This document shows positions 7,741-14,542 of a stretch of DNA of 22,633 bases, in pieces (positions within the stretch are counted from its first letter, which is position 1; each line of letters opens with the position of its first letter). The stretch lies in the NCBI GenBank assembly GCA_004297315.1, contig SCTU01000286.1:1-22633 (forward strand), written 5' to 3'. A program made the translations under genes and the position numbers. The stretch comes from Dehalococcoidia bacterium (GTDB taxonomy: Bacteria > Chloroflexota > Dehalococcoidia > UBA2979). The notes under the pieces were generated by a model. It saw nothing but the letters and a program-made list of their open reading frames with translations, had not been told where the DNA came from and ran no database searches.

Positions 7741-8781
7741 TCACGTAGGAGATGTGCCCGCTCTCCGGCCTCGGCTGCCGGCCACGTCGCGGGGGACGGC
7801 GACGATCACCCGCGAGAGGCCGATCTCGATGACGTCGCCGTCTTCGAGGACGGCCCATCTCATGGCGCGGCCGTTGACGTTCGCGGTCACGCCTGGCTCC
7901 AGCACGTGTAGCACGAGCGCCCCGCGCGTGACCGAGACGACCGCGTGCTGCGGGGCGACATCGATGCCTGCGAGCCTCAGGTCGCATCCGCCGTCCCGCC
8001 CGAGCACGCAGGGCCGGCCCGCGACCGCAACGCCGTCGGCGGTTGCCGCTGATGCAAGACGCAGGCGCGGCGCGTTCCCATCGGGTGCGGCGAGCGGGCG
8101 CCGCTCGTGATGCGCAGTGGCCAGGGCAAGGCGACCCTCGGCTTGGACCAGGATTGGTCGATCCGGAGGGGCGGCGGGGCCCAGGTCATTCCTCGCGCGC
8201 TCGGAGAGTACGACGACGGCGCGGGCATAGATCCGGTCGAGTTGCTCCAGGCGAGCGATCGCGTCTGGAAGCAACCCGATCTGGACCAGCCACTCGTCCG
8301 CCAGCGACCGGTACGCGAGCTCGAGGTCGTCGAGTGTGGCGTCTTCGCTGAGTTGCAACTGGCCAAGCACGTCCGGCCGCGCGTCCCGCTTCGTGAGCGC
8401 CAGCGCGCCCGCCGTCGCCACCGACCACGTGGTCATCGCGATGCCGAGCGCGGCGACGCCGTGCAACTGTCCGCCCGCCAACACCCCAGCGGTGGTGGCA
8501 AGCGTGGAGCGGAACGCCAGGGCGCGCGTGTGTATCTTCGTGGAGTCGAGCATGCGCCGGGCGACGCCGTGTGCGGCGTCGTACTCGCGACGGCGGCGCT
8601 CGTCCATGACGATCTCCAGCGCCCAGTTCAGGTCGGCAAAGGCCTCGCCGAGCTCGTCCTCGCCGAGGCGTCCAGTCCGTAGCCGCCCGATCCGCCGCCA
8701 GTACAATTCCCGCGCGAGGGCCGGCGACACGTCGGGCCGCGCGCCGAGCACCGCGTAGATCGGCCGCCGTTCGGCTGTCAT
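7741..8781 (-). CDS. Cytosolic protein with two J-like modules and a degenerate FHA domain
   Basis: This is a 346-residue protein. Residues 8-70 look like a J-domain skeleton (YAVLGARPDVS, then FADLNWALEIVMD, ending RRRREYD) but lack the HPD motif. Residues 91-130 are hydrophobic and may form a helical hairpin. Residues 137-200 form a second J-like module (ATLDDLELAYRSL, VVLSERARNDL). Residues 253-330 are an FHA fold (GRPCVLGRDGGCDLRL, then NVNGRAM), in which the usual Ser-Arg before the His is replaced by Ala-Pro (APQHA). It may therefore not bind phosphothreonine normally. I chose the ATG with AGGAGGG five bases ahead, eight bases after the VWA-FHA stop. The frame extends far upstream, but only as out-of-phase sequence inside that gene. 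Role: probably scaffold or regulator of the pilus; unknown in detail. Confidence 0.8.
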   Translation of the reverse strand: MTAERRPIYAVLGARPDVSPALARELYWRRIGRLRTGRLGEDELGEAFADLNWALEIVMDERRRREYDAAHGVARRMLDSTKIHTRALAFRSTLATTAGVLAGGQLHGVAALGIAMTTWSVATAGALALTKRDARPDVLGQLQLSEDATLDDLELAYRSLADEWLVQIGLLPDAIARLEQLDRIYARAVVVLSERARNDLGPAAPPDRPILVQAEGRLALATAHHERRPLAAPDGNAPRLRLASAATADGVAVAGRPCVLGRDGGCDLRLAGIDVAPQHAVVSVTRGALVLHVLEPGVTANVNGRAMRWAVLEDGDVIEIGLSRVIVAVPRDVAGSRGRRAGTSPT

Positions 8782-8789
8782 AGGCCCTC

Positions 8790-10664
8790 CTAAGGCCGCA
8801 GGCACACGATGTACGGGCCGATGGCGATCTCGTCCCCCAGCCGGAGGAGCATCCACTCGTTTTCTTGCGATCGAGCGAAGGCTGGCTCGTTGTCGTGCAG
8901 GCTGTGCAGCATGACATCGCCGCCGGGCAGTGGCGTGAGGCGGCCATGGACGCCGCGCACCCCTTCGCCCTCGATGACGATGTCGCAGGCACTCGAAGCG
9001 CCGATCGTGAGCGGACGTCCGCTCACGCGGAACAGTTGCTCCGCGCCAGACGGGCCGATCACCGCGACGGCGGCAGGCTCTTCCGGCGCAGCCCCGGAAG
9101 GCGATACCGGCTTCCGGCGGAGCGGTGGCTGCACCTTCGGCGCCGCTTCGATCTCCGGCTTGCGCCGGTTCCGCCGCCGCACGAGCAGGACGACTGCGGC
9201 GACCGCCAGCGCCAGCCCGAGTACGGCCGGCACGAATCTCGCCGGGCCGGGCGCAGCGATCTGGACCGACTGCTCGGCCAGCACGCCGCCATCCGATCCG
9301 GACAACCGGAAGGTGACGAGCCCGGAGGCCTCGCCGCCCGTGATTGCGAGCACACCGTCCGACTCCCGGGCCACCTCGCGGCCCCCGACGAGCGCGACCA
9401 CCACGGCCGAGGCGTCGCCCTGGACCCGTCCGCGCGCCGTGGCGCCGCCGCGGGAGTCGCGACGGACCTCGAGCCGCGGTGCGAGCGCCGGGACTTCGAG
9501 GGCCAGCGAGGCCTCGGCCGCCACGGCGTCTCCGGCAAGTGCCGCGACGCGAAGGGTGTGAGACCCGGGGGTGACCGCCCACGGATCGATGGCGATCGTG
9601 CCAGAGACGCTGTCGACTGGTAGCTCGACATCATCGATCCGCGCAGTCAGCGTGAGGTTGCGCGGCGTGACGGCCGAATTGAGATCGACCGTGATTGGCG
9701 CGTCGCCGGCCGTGGTTGGCCGGACGGCGGGCGCCAGGAGCCCCTCGTTGGTGACGTGAAGTGTCCGCGAGGTAGAGACGGGCGCGCCGTTGATCCGGCC
9801 CTGGAGCGCGACGGTGTGGTCTCCGGTGGCGAGCACCGGGACGTTCGCGCGGATCACCTCGGTCGCGCCGATCGCGCCACCGATATCCGCGAACCGCGCG
9901 AGGAGCGCGTCGCTTTGCCGGTCCCCGAAGTGCCATGCGGCGCCACTGGTGCGGCTGGCGACTTCCTGCAGGTAGGCGCGGTCGGTCGCCTCACCAAACC
10001 CGATGGCGTATGCCTTCACGCCCGTGGTGGCGGCGAGCAGGCGCAGGCTTTCCTCGCGCGTCACCTTCGACACGCCGCCGTCGTCGGCCCCGTCGGAGAG
10101 CAGGACGAGCACGCGGTCCGTGCCGGCGGGGGCGTTGCTCAACTGCCCGGCTGCCTGCGCAATCGCGCCGTAAAGCGCCGTGGCGCCGCTGGCCTGGAGC
10201 GAGTCGACCGAGGCCAGCAGCGCGGTACGGTCGGTCGAGAACGGCCGCAGGATTGTTGGCGTGGTCGCGAACGCCAGTAACGACACTTGATCCTCCGGCG
10301 CGAGCCGTCCGATCAGATCCCGCGCCGCCTGCCGCGCGGCGACGATCGGGGCACCGGCCATGCTGCCGCTCGTGTCGATCGCGAGCACGATGGCGGCCCG
10401 CTGGCGGGGGACGGTCTGTTGCGGGGTGAGGGGTTGTGGAATCTGGTCGACGACCAGGACCGGGTCGGTCAGCGTGACGGCGGGGGCGCCGAGGATCCGG
10501 ACGGAGACCGAGATGCTGCCCCTGGGGTCATGCTCGATTCCAACGATCTCAAACGCGCCGGGACTGCCCGGGGCGACTTGCGCAACTGCCGGGGGCGCGG
10601 TCAGGAGCAGCGCCGACAGGGCGAAGAGCAGCCCGGCGGACCTCACCCACGATCTTGCCGTCAC
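8790..10664 (-). CDS. Secreted VWA domain, single TM and cytosolic FHA-like domain protein
   Basis: This 624-residue protein has a signal peptide (residues 1-29, ending AVAQ). An extracellular VWA domain follows (about 90-270) with the MIDAS motif DTSGS at 97-101 and later ASGATALYG and LLSDGADD segments that complete the metal site. After an Ig-like or beta-rich stretch (about 280-470) there is a transmembrane helix (about 477-497) followed by RRRNRRK, and a cytosolic FHA-like domain (about 540-624). In that FHA domain the usual Gly-Arg is Gly-Ala (TIGASSACDI) and the Ser position before His is Arg (RGVHG). VWA proteins are common beside Tad loci, where they may act as adhesins. The GTG start is supported by AGAGGAAG six bases ahead; a TTG eight codons upstream is possible but has no good site. 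The next gene starts 8 bases after the stop. Confidence 0.85.
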   Translation of the reverse strand: MTARSWVRSAGLLFALSALLLTAPPAVAQVAPGSPGAFEIVGIEHDPRGSISVSVRILGAPAVTLTDPVLVVDQIPQPLTPQQTVPRQRAAIVLAIDTSGSMAGAPIVAARQAARDLIGRLAPEDQVSLLAFATTPTILRPFSTDRTALLASVDSLQASGATALYGAIAQAAGQLSNAPAGTDRVLVLLSDGADDGGVSKVTREESLRLLAATTGVKAYAIGFGEATDRAYLQEVASRTSGAAWHFGDRQSDALLARFADIGGAIGATEVIRANVPVLATGDHTVALQGRINGAPVSTSRTLHVTNEGLLAPAVRPTTAGDAPITVDLNSAVTPRNLTLTARIDDVELPVDSVSGTIAIDPWAVTPGSHTLRVAALAGDAVAAEASLALEVPALAPRLEVRRDSRGGATARGRVQGDASAVVVALVGGREVARESDGVLAITGGEASGLVTFRLSGSDGGVLAEQSVQIAAPGPARFVPAVLGLALAVAAVVLLVRRRNRRKPEIEAAPKVQPPLRRKPVSPSGAAPEEPAAVAVIGPSGAEQLFRVSGRPLTIGASSACDIVIEGEGVRGVHGRLTPLPGGDVMLHSLHDNEPAFARSQENEWMLLRLGDEIAIGPYIVCLRP

Positions 10665-10830
10665 AGGTACTTCCTCTGTTGCGTACAATTCATCGTCGGA
10701 ATCGGTATGAATGTTCCGGGCGTGGCGGCCTCGCGCCCGGGGTGTTGGCCTGGTGTCGGGAACATGTCGTCCGGACCGGACGGCGAAGACCGGCGGGACT
10801 GGCGGCCCGTCGCGAAGTGACAGAGGTCGA
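10665..10830. promoter_or_regulatory. Divergent promoter region with nested inverted repeats
   Basis: This 166-base gap separates the divergent VWA-FHA and regulator genes. The outer arms ATGTTCC (10711-10717) and GGAACAT (10759-10765) are perfect inverted repeats. Inside lie the arms CCGGGCG (10716-10722) and CGCCCGG (10734-10740). A TACAAT sequence at 10684-10689 looks like a plus-strand -10 box, but no matching -35 box is seen at the right distance. Shared control of both genes is an inference. Confidence 0.3.
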
Positions 10831-11544
10831 ATGCCTGCTCAACCGCCACTGCTGCCCGCGGCAGACTCCTTCACCGTTGCCGTGATCAGCGACGACCCCT
10901 GGCTTCGCTCGCGCTGGCTCGCGGACATCCGCACTGAGGCGCTCGCGCTCGGCGATGCCACTGCGGCGCCTGAGCGCATTCAACATCGCGTCGTGCTGTT
11001 GGACGTACGCGAACGGCATCGTCACCTCGAGGCGGCACACCTGGTCGCGAAGGCGGACCTCGCGCTCGTCGTCTTCGGCCCGGTGGGCAGCGGCGAGGAG
11101 GGCATGAGGTACCTCGACCTCGGCGCGGTCGACTACCTCTCCGCGCAGGCCCAACCGAGCGAGTTGGTGGCGCGGCTCCGCGCGGCTGCGCGCTACGCCG
11201 GCCAGGTCGCGGACGACTGGCTCGTCGCGGGCTCGGTCGCCGTCTCGCTCAGCCGTCACGAGGTGCGCCGAGACGGGCGGACGGTCCATCTCACGCCCAC
11301 GGAGTACCTCGTCCTGGAAGCGCTCGCCACCACGCCTCGTCAGGCCGTGTCGCACGAGGAACTGACGCGGAGGCTGTGGCGTCCTGAGCCGGTGACCGCG
11401 CGCCACTCGCTCCGCGTCTACATCCGCCAGTTGCGCGAGAAGCTCGAAGAGGACCCCTCGCAGCCAGCGGTCATCCTCACCATTCCCGGTGATGGTTACT
11501 GTTTCAATTCGCCCGAGGCGATCGAGGCCCGCGAGTCTGGTTGA
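10831..11544 (+). CDS. OmpR-type winged-helix regulator with atypical receiver
   Basis: This 237-residue protein has two domains. Residues 14-120 are receiver-like: the acidic pair D21-D22 and the phosphoacceptor candidate D58 (VVLLDVR) are present, but the conserved lysine is replaced in DYLSAQAQ (about 101-108). Residues 131-228 are an OmpR/PhoB winged-helix DNA-binding domain (LTPTEYLVLEAL, HSLRVYIRQLREKLEEDP, IPGDGYCF). I chose the ATG preceded by AGAGG; the frame runs further upstream, but without a ribosome binding site. It is the only plus-strand gene in the pilus and control region, divergent from the VWA-FHA gene and convergent with the next regulator. No histidine kinase is adjacent, so it is an orphan. 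Its targets are unknown; the pilus genes are the obvious guess. Confidence 0.85.
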   Translation: MPAQPPLLPAADSFTVAVISDDPWLRSRWLADIRTEALALGDATAAPERIQHRVVLLDVRERHRHLEAAHLVAKADLALVVFGPVGSGEEGMRYLDLGAVDYLSAQAQPSELVARLRAAARYAGQVADDWLVAGSVAVSLSRHEVRRDGRTVHLTPTEYLVLEALATTPRQAVSHEELTRRLWRPEPVTARHSLRVYIRQLREKLEEDPSQPAVILTIPGDGYCFNSPEAIEARESG

Positions 11545-11583
11545 CGCGCGCAGCGCTGGCCGCGGCACGTCAGTCATCAGAGC

Positions 11584-12324
11584 CTATCCGACGTTCGCGA
11601 GGACTCGCTCCGGCTCCTCGATGGCTTGTTCAATCGGCAAACGCGCGAGGCGGTAACCGACGCCCCACTCGTTCAAGATGTAAGAGGGGCGCGCGGGCAT
11701 GTCCTCCAGCTTCGCGCGCAGATACCCGACGTAGAGGCGGAGATACTGAGTGTCATTGCTGTACTCGTAGCCCCACGCCTCCGTCAGCAGGTCGCGGTGC
11801 GAGACCGTCTCCCCGATGCGGACGGCGAGGGCGTTGAGCAGCCGGTGCTCGGTGCGGGTCAGCGGGACCAGTTGCCCGCGCTTCTGCACGGTCTGCGCAC
11901 CCAGGTCGATGAGGAGCGAGCCAGTCGTGATGCGCGCCTGGGCCCTCGTCTGCGGCTCCCGCTTCCCGTAGCGACGCATCGCACCGTGCAGCCGGGCCAG
12001 CAGTTCGACCGGCGTGCAGGCAGCGTCGACCACGTCGTCGGCGCCGGCGTCGAGCGACCGTACAACTTCTTGCGGCTCGCGTGAGCGCGCCACGACGACG
12101 ATCGGAATGTCGCACGCCCCTCGCAGGATGCGCACGAGTTCGAGCCCGTCCATGTCCGGGGTGGTGAGGTCGACGACGGCAGCCTGCGGCGGTTGGCGGA
12201 ACGCGCCACGTAGCGCGTCGAGCGCACTCGCCGTCTCCACGACCTCGAGGCCGTCGGACATCAGGATCCGTCCGAGGCGCCTTCGCGACTGCTCGCTGCT
12301 TTCGACGACCATCACGATTGCCAT
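11584..12324 (-). CDS. OmpR-type winged-helix regulator with atypical receiver
   Basis: This is a 246-residue orphan regulator. The receiver (residues 1-118) keeps the phosphoacceptor D52 (AAVVDLTTPDMDG), but the acidic pair is reduced to E8-S9, and the conserved lysine is lost (DVVDAACTP, 97-105). The winged-helix domain is at about 131-230 (PLTRTEHRLLNALA, YLRLYVGYLRAKLED, EWGVGYRLA). The start is ambiguous: ATG at 12324 has GAGG six bases ahead, and ATG at 12342 has AAGG. A start further upstream at 12411 would run through two pairs of direct repeats that look like an operator, which argues against it. It converges with the plus-strand regulator, leaving a 39-base gap with no clear terminator. 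Confidence 0.85.
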   Translation of the reverse strand: MAIVMVVESSEQSRRRLGRILMSDGLEVVETASALDALRGAFRQPPQAAVVDLTTPDMDGLELVRILRGACDIPIVVVARSREPQEVVRSLDAGADDVVDAACTPVELLARLHGAMRRYGKREPQTRAQARITTGSLLIDLGAQTVQKRGQLVPLTRTEHRLLNALAVRIGETVSHRDLLTEAWGYEYSNDTQYLRLYVGYLRAKLEDMPARPSYILNEWGVGYRLARLPIEQAIEEPERVLANVG

Positions 12325-12348
12325 CTGCTGCCTCGCTGTCATCTGCCT

Positions 12349-12395
12349 TATGCATTCGCTATGCATTGGCGTGCTGCCGTATGAGCGATGTATGA
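12349..12395 (-). promoter_or_regulatory. Probable OmpR-type operator: two direct-repeat pairs, 11-base period
   Basis: TATGCATT occurs at 12349-12356 and 12360-12367, and GTATGA at 12379-12384 and 12390-12395. Each pair has a start-to-start distance of exactly 11 bases, that is one helical turn. OmpR/PhoB-type proteins bind direct repeats spaced by about 10-11 bases. The site lies 25-71 bases before the preferred start of such a regulator, so autoregulation is the simplest reading. Confidence 0.5.
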
Positions 12396-12459
12396 CGCTC
12401 TCGGTTTGCATATGGAGCGCGGGGTCGGGCGTGTTACGCGGGCCGAGGCTGCTGCTGCA

Positions 12460-13215
12460 TCAATTGTGAGAAGTTGCGCCCGTCGCGGTTGACACCTCGA
12501 GGTCGCCATCGTCGTCGAGCGGCGAGATCAGCGCGAGACGGTATCCAAGGCCGCGTTCCGTGAGCAGGTAGCGGGGCTGTGACGGGTCGTCCTCGAGTTT
12601 CGAGCGGAGGTAGCTGACGTAGAGGCGCACTTCGCGGAGGTCGTTGCTCAGGGCGCGACCCCAGACCGAACTGAGGAGGAGCCGATATGACATGGCCTCT
12701 CCGGGTCGGGCTGCGAGGACGGAGAGCAGTCGAGATTCCGTCCTGCTGAGGTGGACCGGACGCCCACGCTTGGTGACGGTGCGGGCGTTGCCGCTGATCG
12801 TGAGCTCCCCGGTCCGGACCGTCGGCGCGTCGTCGGCCAATGCGGGGAACGTCCGTCGCACTCGACGCAGTGCGGCGCGCAGCCGTGCCGCGAGTTCGAA
12901 CGCGGGTGTGTCCGGGTGGGTCACGTCGTCCGCACCGGCCTCGATCGCCCGGACACATCCGTCTACGTCGTGGCGGCTGGCGATCGCGACGATCGCGAGG
13001 TCGGACGCTGCATGCAGCACGCTGATAACGCGGAGCGCGTCCTCTTCCCCGATGCGCAGGTCCACGACGACGGCCTCGGCGCCGTGCTCGAACGCGGTCC
13101 GAATCGCCTTCGGCCCATCGGGGCAGAGGACGACGTTGAACTCGTGGCCGGCCAGGGCGCCGTCGAGTTGCTCAACCAGTCCAGGGCGTGTGCTCGCGAC
13201 GACGATCACCGGCAT
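12460..13215 (-). CDS. OmpR-type winged-helix regulator with strongly degenerate receiver
   Basis: This is a 251-residue orphan regulator. In the receiver (residues 1-118) the acidic pair is absent (VVASTRPG at 5-12) and the lysine is replaced (DVTHPDTP, 97-104), but an aspartate remains at D52 (VVVDLRIG). It therefore probably does not undergo normal Mg-dependent phosphorylation. The winged-helix domain is about 133-230 (HLSRTESRLLSVLA, VRLYVSYLRSKLEDDPSQP, ERGLGYRLA), followed by a short acidic tail. It is close in sequence to the neighbouring regulator, which suggests tandem duplication. The ATG has only a weak GGAT-type site. It lies 139 bases downstream of the sigma factor gene, so it may share that transcript. 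Confidence 0.83.
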   Translation of the reverse strand: MPVIVVASTRPGLVEQLDGALAGHEFNVVLCPDGPKAIRTAFEHGAEAVVVDLRIGEEDALRVISVLHAASDLAIVAIASRHDVDGCVRAIEAGADDVTHPDTPAFELAARLRAALRRVRRTFPALADDAPTVRTGELTISGNARTVTKRGRPVHLSRTESRLLSVLAARPGEAMSYRLLLSSVWGRALSNDLREVRLYVSYLRSKLEDDPSQPRYLLTERGLGYRLALISPLDDDGDLEVSTATGATSHN

Positions 13216-13354
13216 CGGTCATCCGATCCGAAGGGGACGCCTTCCTGATACGCGCACCATCACCTGACCGTTTAATGCGCGGCAGGCTGCCAGATGTTCC
13301 GATCGCGGAATCCGGCATTCCCGGTGGCGGGAGGCGTCTGTCCGGAGGACGACG

Positions 13355-13975
13355 TTACGAGGTCAGGGCGGCGGGATCGTCGCTGCGTCCGACGGCCGGC
13401 GCCTCGGCGAACCCGAGGGCGCCTGCGACGAACGAGCGCCGCGGCTCGGGCCGCGGCCGTTCCCTATCGTCCGCGGCCCGGTCTCGGTAGGCCTGTGCGG
13501 CGCGATGGAGCAGCGACCGGAACGCCCCGTGGGTCCGGCCCATCACCGTGGCCGCCTCGATGCCGGAGAGCCCGACGATGAAGCGCAGCTCGAGCGCCTC
13601 ACGGTAGACCGCGGGCAGTGAGTCGAGGATGTCGCGGATCTCGACGTCGATGAACTCGTCGCGGGCCGTCTCGTCCATGTGTGGCAACTTGCCTGACCGC
13701 TTCCGGTAGTAGGACGCGATCTGGTGATGGGCAATGCCGAAGAGCCATGCTTCAAAGGGCTTGCCCTGCCAGTTGAACTTTCCGATGGAGCGGAAGGCTT
13801 CGAGGAACGTGTTGGCCGTGAGGTCTTCGGCTTCCTCGGCGTCGCCCATGCGGGATCGCATGAATCGATAGACGCGGACATAGTGCTGCTCGAAGATCGC
13901 CGCCCACGCATCTTCGGCACCCGCCTTGGCTGCTGTGATCACGTCTTCAGTGGTAGCGAGTGTGGCCGAGTTCAA
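13355..13975 (-). CDS. ECF-type RNA polymerase sigma factor
   Basis: This is a 206-residue extracytoplasmic-function sigma factor. Region 2 is at about residues 26-92 (YVRVYRFMRSRMGDAEEAEDLTANTFLEAF, shown in part, then FEAWLFGIAHHQIASYYRK), and region 4 is at about 115-165 (LPAVYREALELRFIVGLSGIEAATVMG, in part, with the HTH GRTHGAFRSLLHRA). A 40-residue tail follows. I chose the TTG start because AAAGGA lies seven bases before it and two clean hairpins occupy the bases just upstream, which fits a leader. In-frame ATG codons further upstream (14071, and a GTG/ATG near 14113) lack good ribosome sites. No anti-sigma gene is adjacent; two orphan regulators follow downstream. Confidence 0.87.
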   Translation of the reverse strand: MNSATLATTEDVITAAKAGAEDAWAAIFEQHYVRVYRFMRSRMGDAEEAEDLTANTFLEAFRSIGKFNWQGKPFEAWLFGIAHHQIASYYRKRSGKLPHMDETARDEFIDVEIRDILDSLPAVYREALELRFIVGLSGIEAATVMGRTHGAFRSLLHRAAQAYRDRAADDRERPRPEPRRSFVAGALGFAEAPAVGRSDDPAALTS

Positions 13976-13986
13976 CTCGACGTCCT

Positions 13987-14034
13987 TTCGTTCGCTGGGG
14001 GAACGAAGGCGATTTGTGGGCCGCGACACAAATC
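13987..14034 (-). promoter_or_regulatory. Tandem hairpins directly upstream of the sigma factor ribosome binding site
   Basis: TTCGTTC (13987-13993) pairs with GAACGAA (14001-14007), and GATTTGTG (14011-14018) pairs perfectly with CACAAATC (14027-14034). In the minus-strand RNA the second hairpin ends right at the AAAGGA site used by the TTG start. They could control translation or be protein-binding sites; they also support the short start. Confidence 0.4.
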
Positions 14035-14475
14035 GTTCGTAGGCGCAAATCATAGGCATTCGGGTTCGCATTGATGTACTACGGAGAGGTGGCGCGCGTC
14101 TCAGATCCATCACGCCTTGATCGAAATTGTTTGCGAAATGATGCGGGGATGTGCGCTTGGTACAGGACGTTCAACTGCAGTTGTGAGGACGCAAGCGTCT
14201 GCAAAAAGATGAGTTCTCCGGACGGCGGGTGCATGAGTCAGCGTCGAAGATCACGCGTAAGAAACGCAGGCGCTGCGACTAGACATTCACTCGATCTTTA
14301 CCCTGTCGATCGGTAAGACTGTCCGATCGTGATCCCATAATTAGCACTCGTGATGGCGATGAATGTTGCGCGCCCACCGCAAGAAGGTATGCGCCGGCGT
14401 GGCTCGCGGCGTCTGGCAAGCGTCAGGTGCGCCTCGCCGCCATCTCCGGGTGGGGTTGTATCCTCATTTCGGTGT
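14035..14475. other. Gene-free region with palindromes upstream of the sigma factor
   Basis: No convincing protein frame lies here on either strand, and base composition is more AT-rich than the genes. Visible structures are a perfect 12-base palindrome CAACTGCAGTTG at 14172-14183, a small hairpin GACGC-AA-GCGTC at 14188-14199, and a 7-base hairpin CGATCGG/CCGATCG at 14307-14329. A 14-codon frame (14423-14467, minus strand, MRIQPHPEMAARRT) follows the structured element at 14476. The region probably contains the sigma factor promoter. Confidence 0.5.
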
Positions 14476-14537
14476 TGTTCCTCTCGTAAGGGGGCGCTCA
14501 CCGACGGGGCGGCTGGTGCTCGAACACCGGCCGCCCC
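14476..14537 (-). ncRNA. Structured element copy A, possible terminator or leader RNA
   Basis: Read on the minus strand it is a 13-base stem (14525-14537 with 14506-14518, one wobble), capped by the 14-base GGTGTTCGAGCACC, then a 9-base spacer, then CGCCCCCTTACGAGAGGAAC. The cap and the last block match copy B at 19252-19313 almost exactly, while the lower stem differs in sequence but still pairs. The stem starts six bases after the lytic transglycosylase stop, so it may terminate that operon. The conserved 3' block, however, has no role in a simple terminator. Confidence 0.5.
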
Positions 14538-14542
14538 ACTGA

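Noticed and set aside
8782..9582. Long upstream extension of the J-like/FHA gene.
   Set aside because: It overlaps the well-supported VWA-FHA gene in another frame and is Arg/Gly/Ala-rich shadow sequence; the ATG at 8781 has AGGAGGG ahead.
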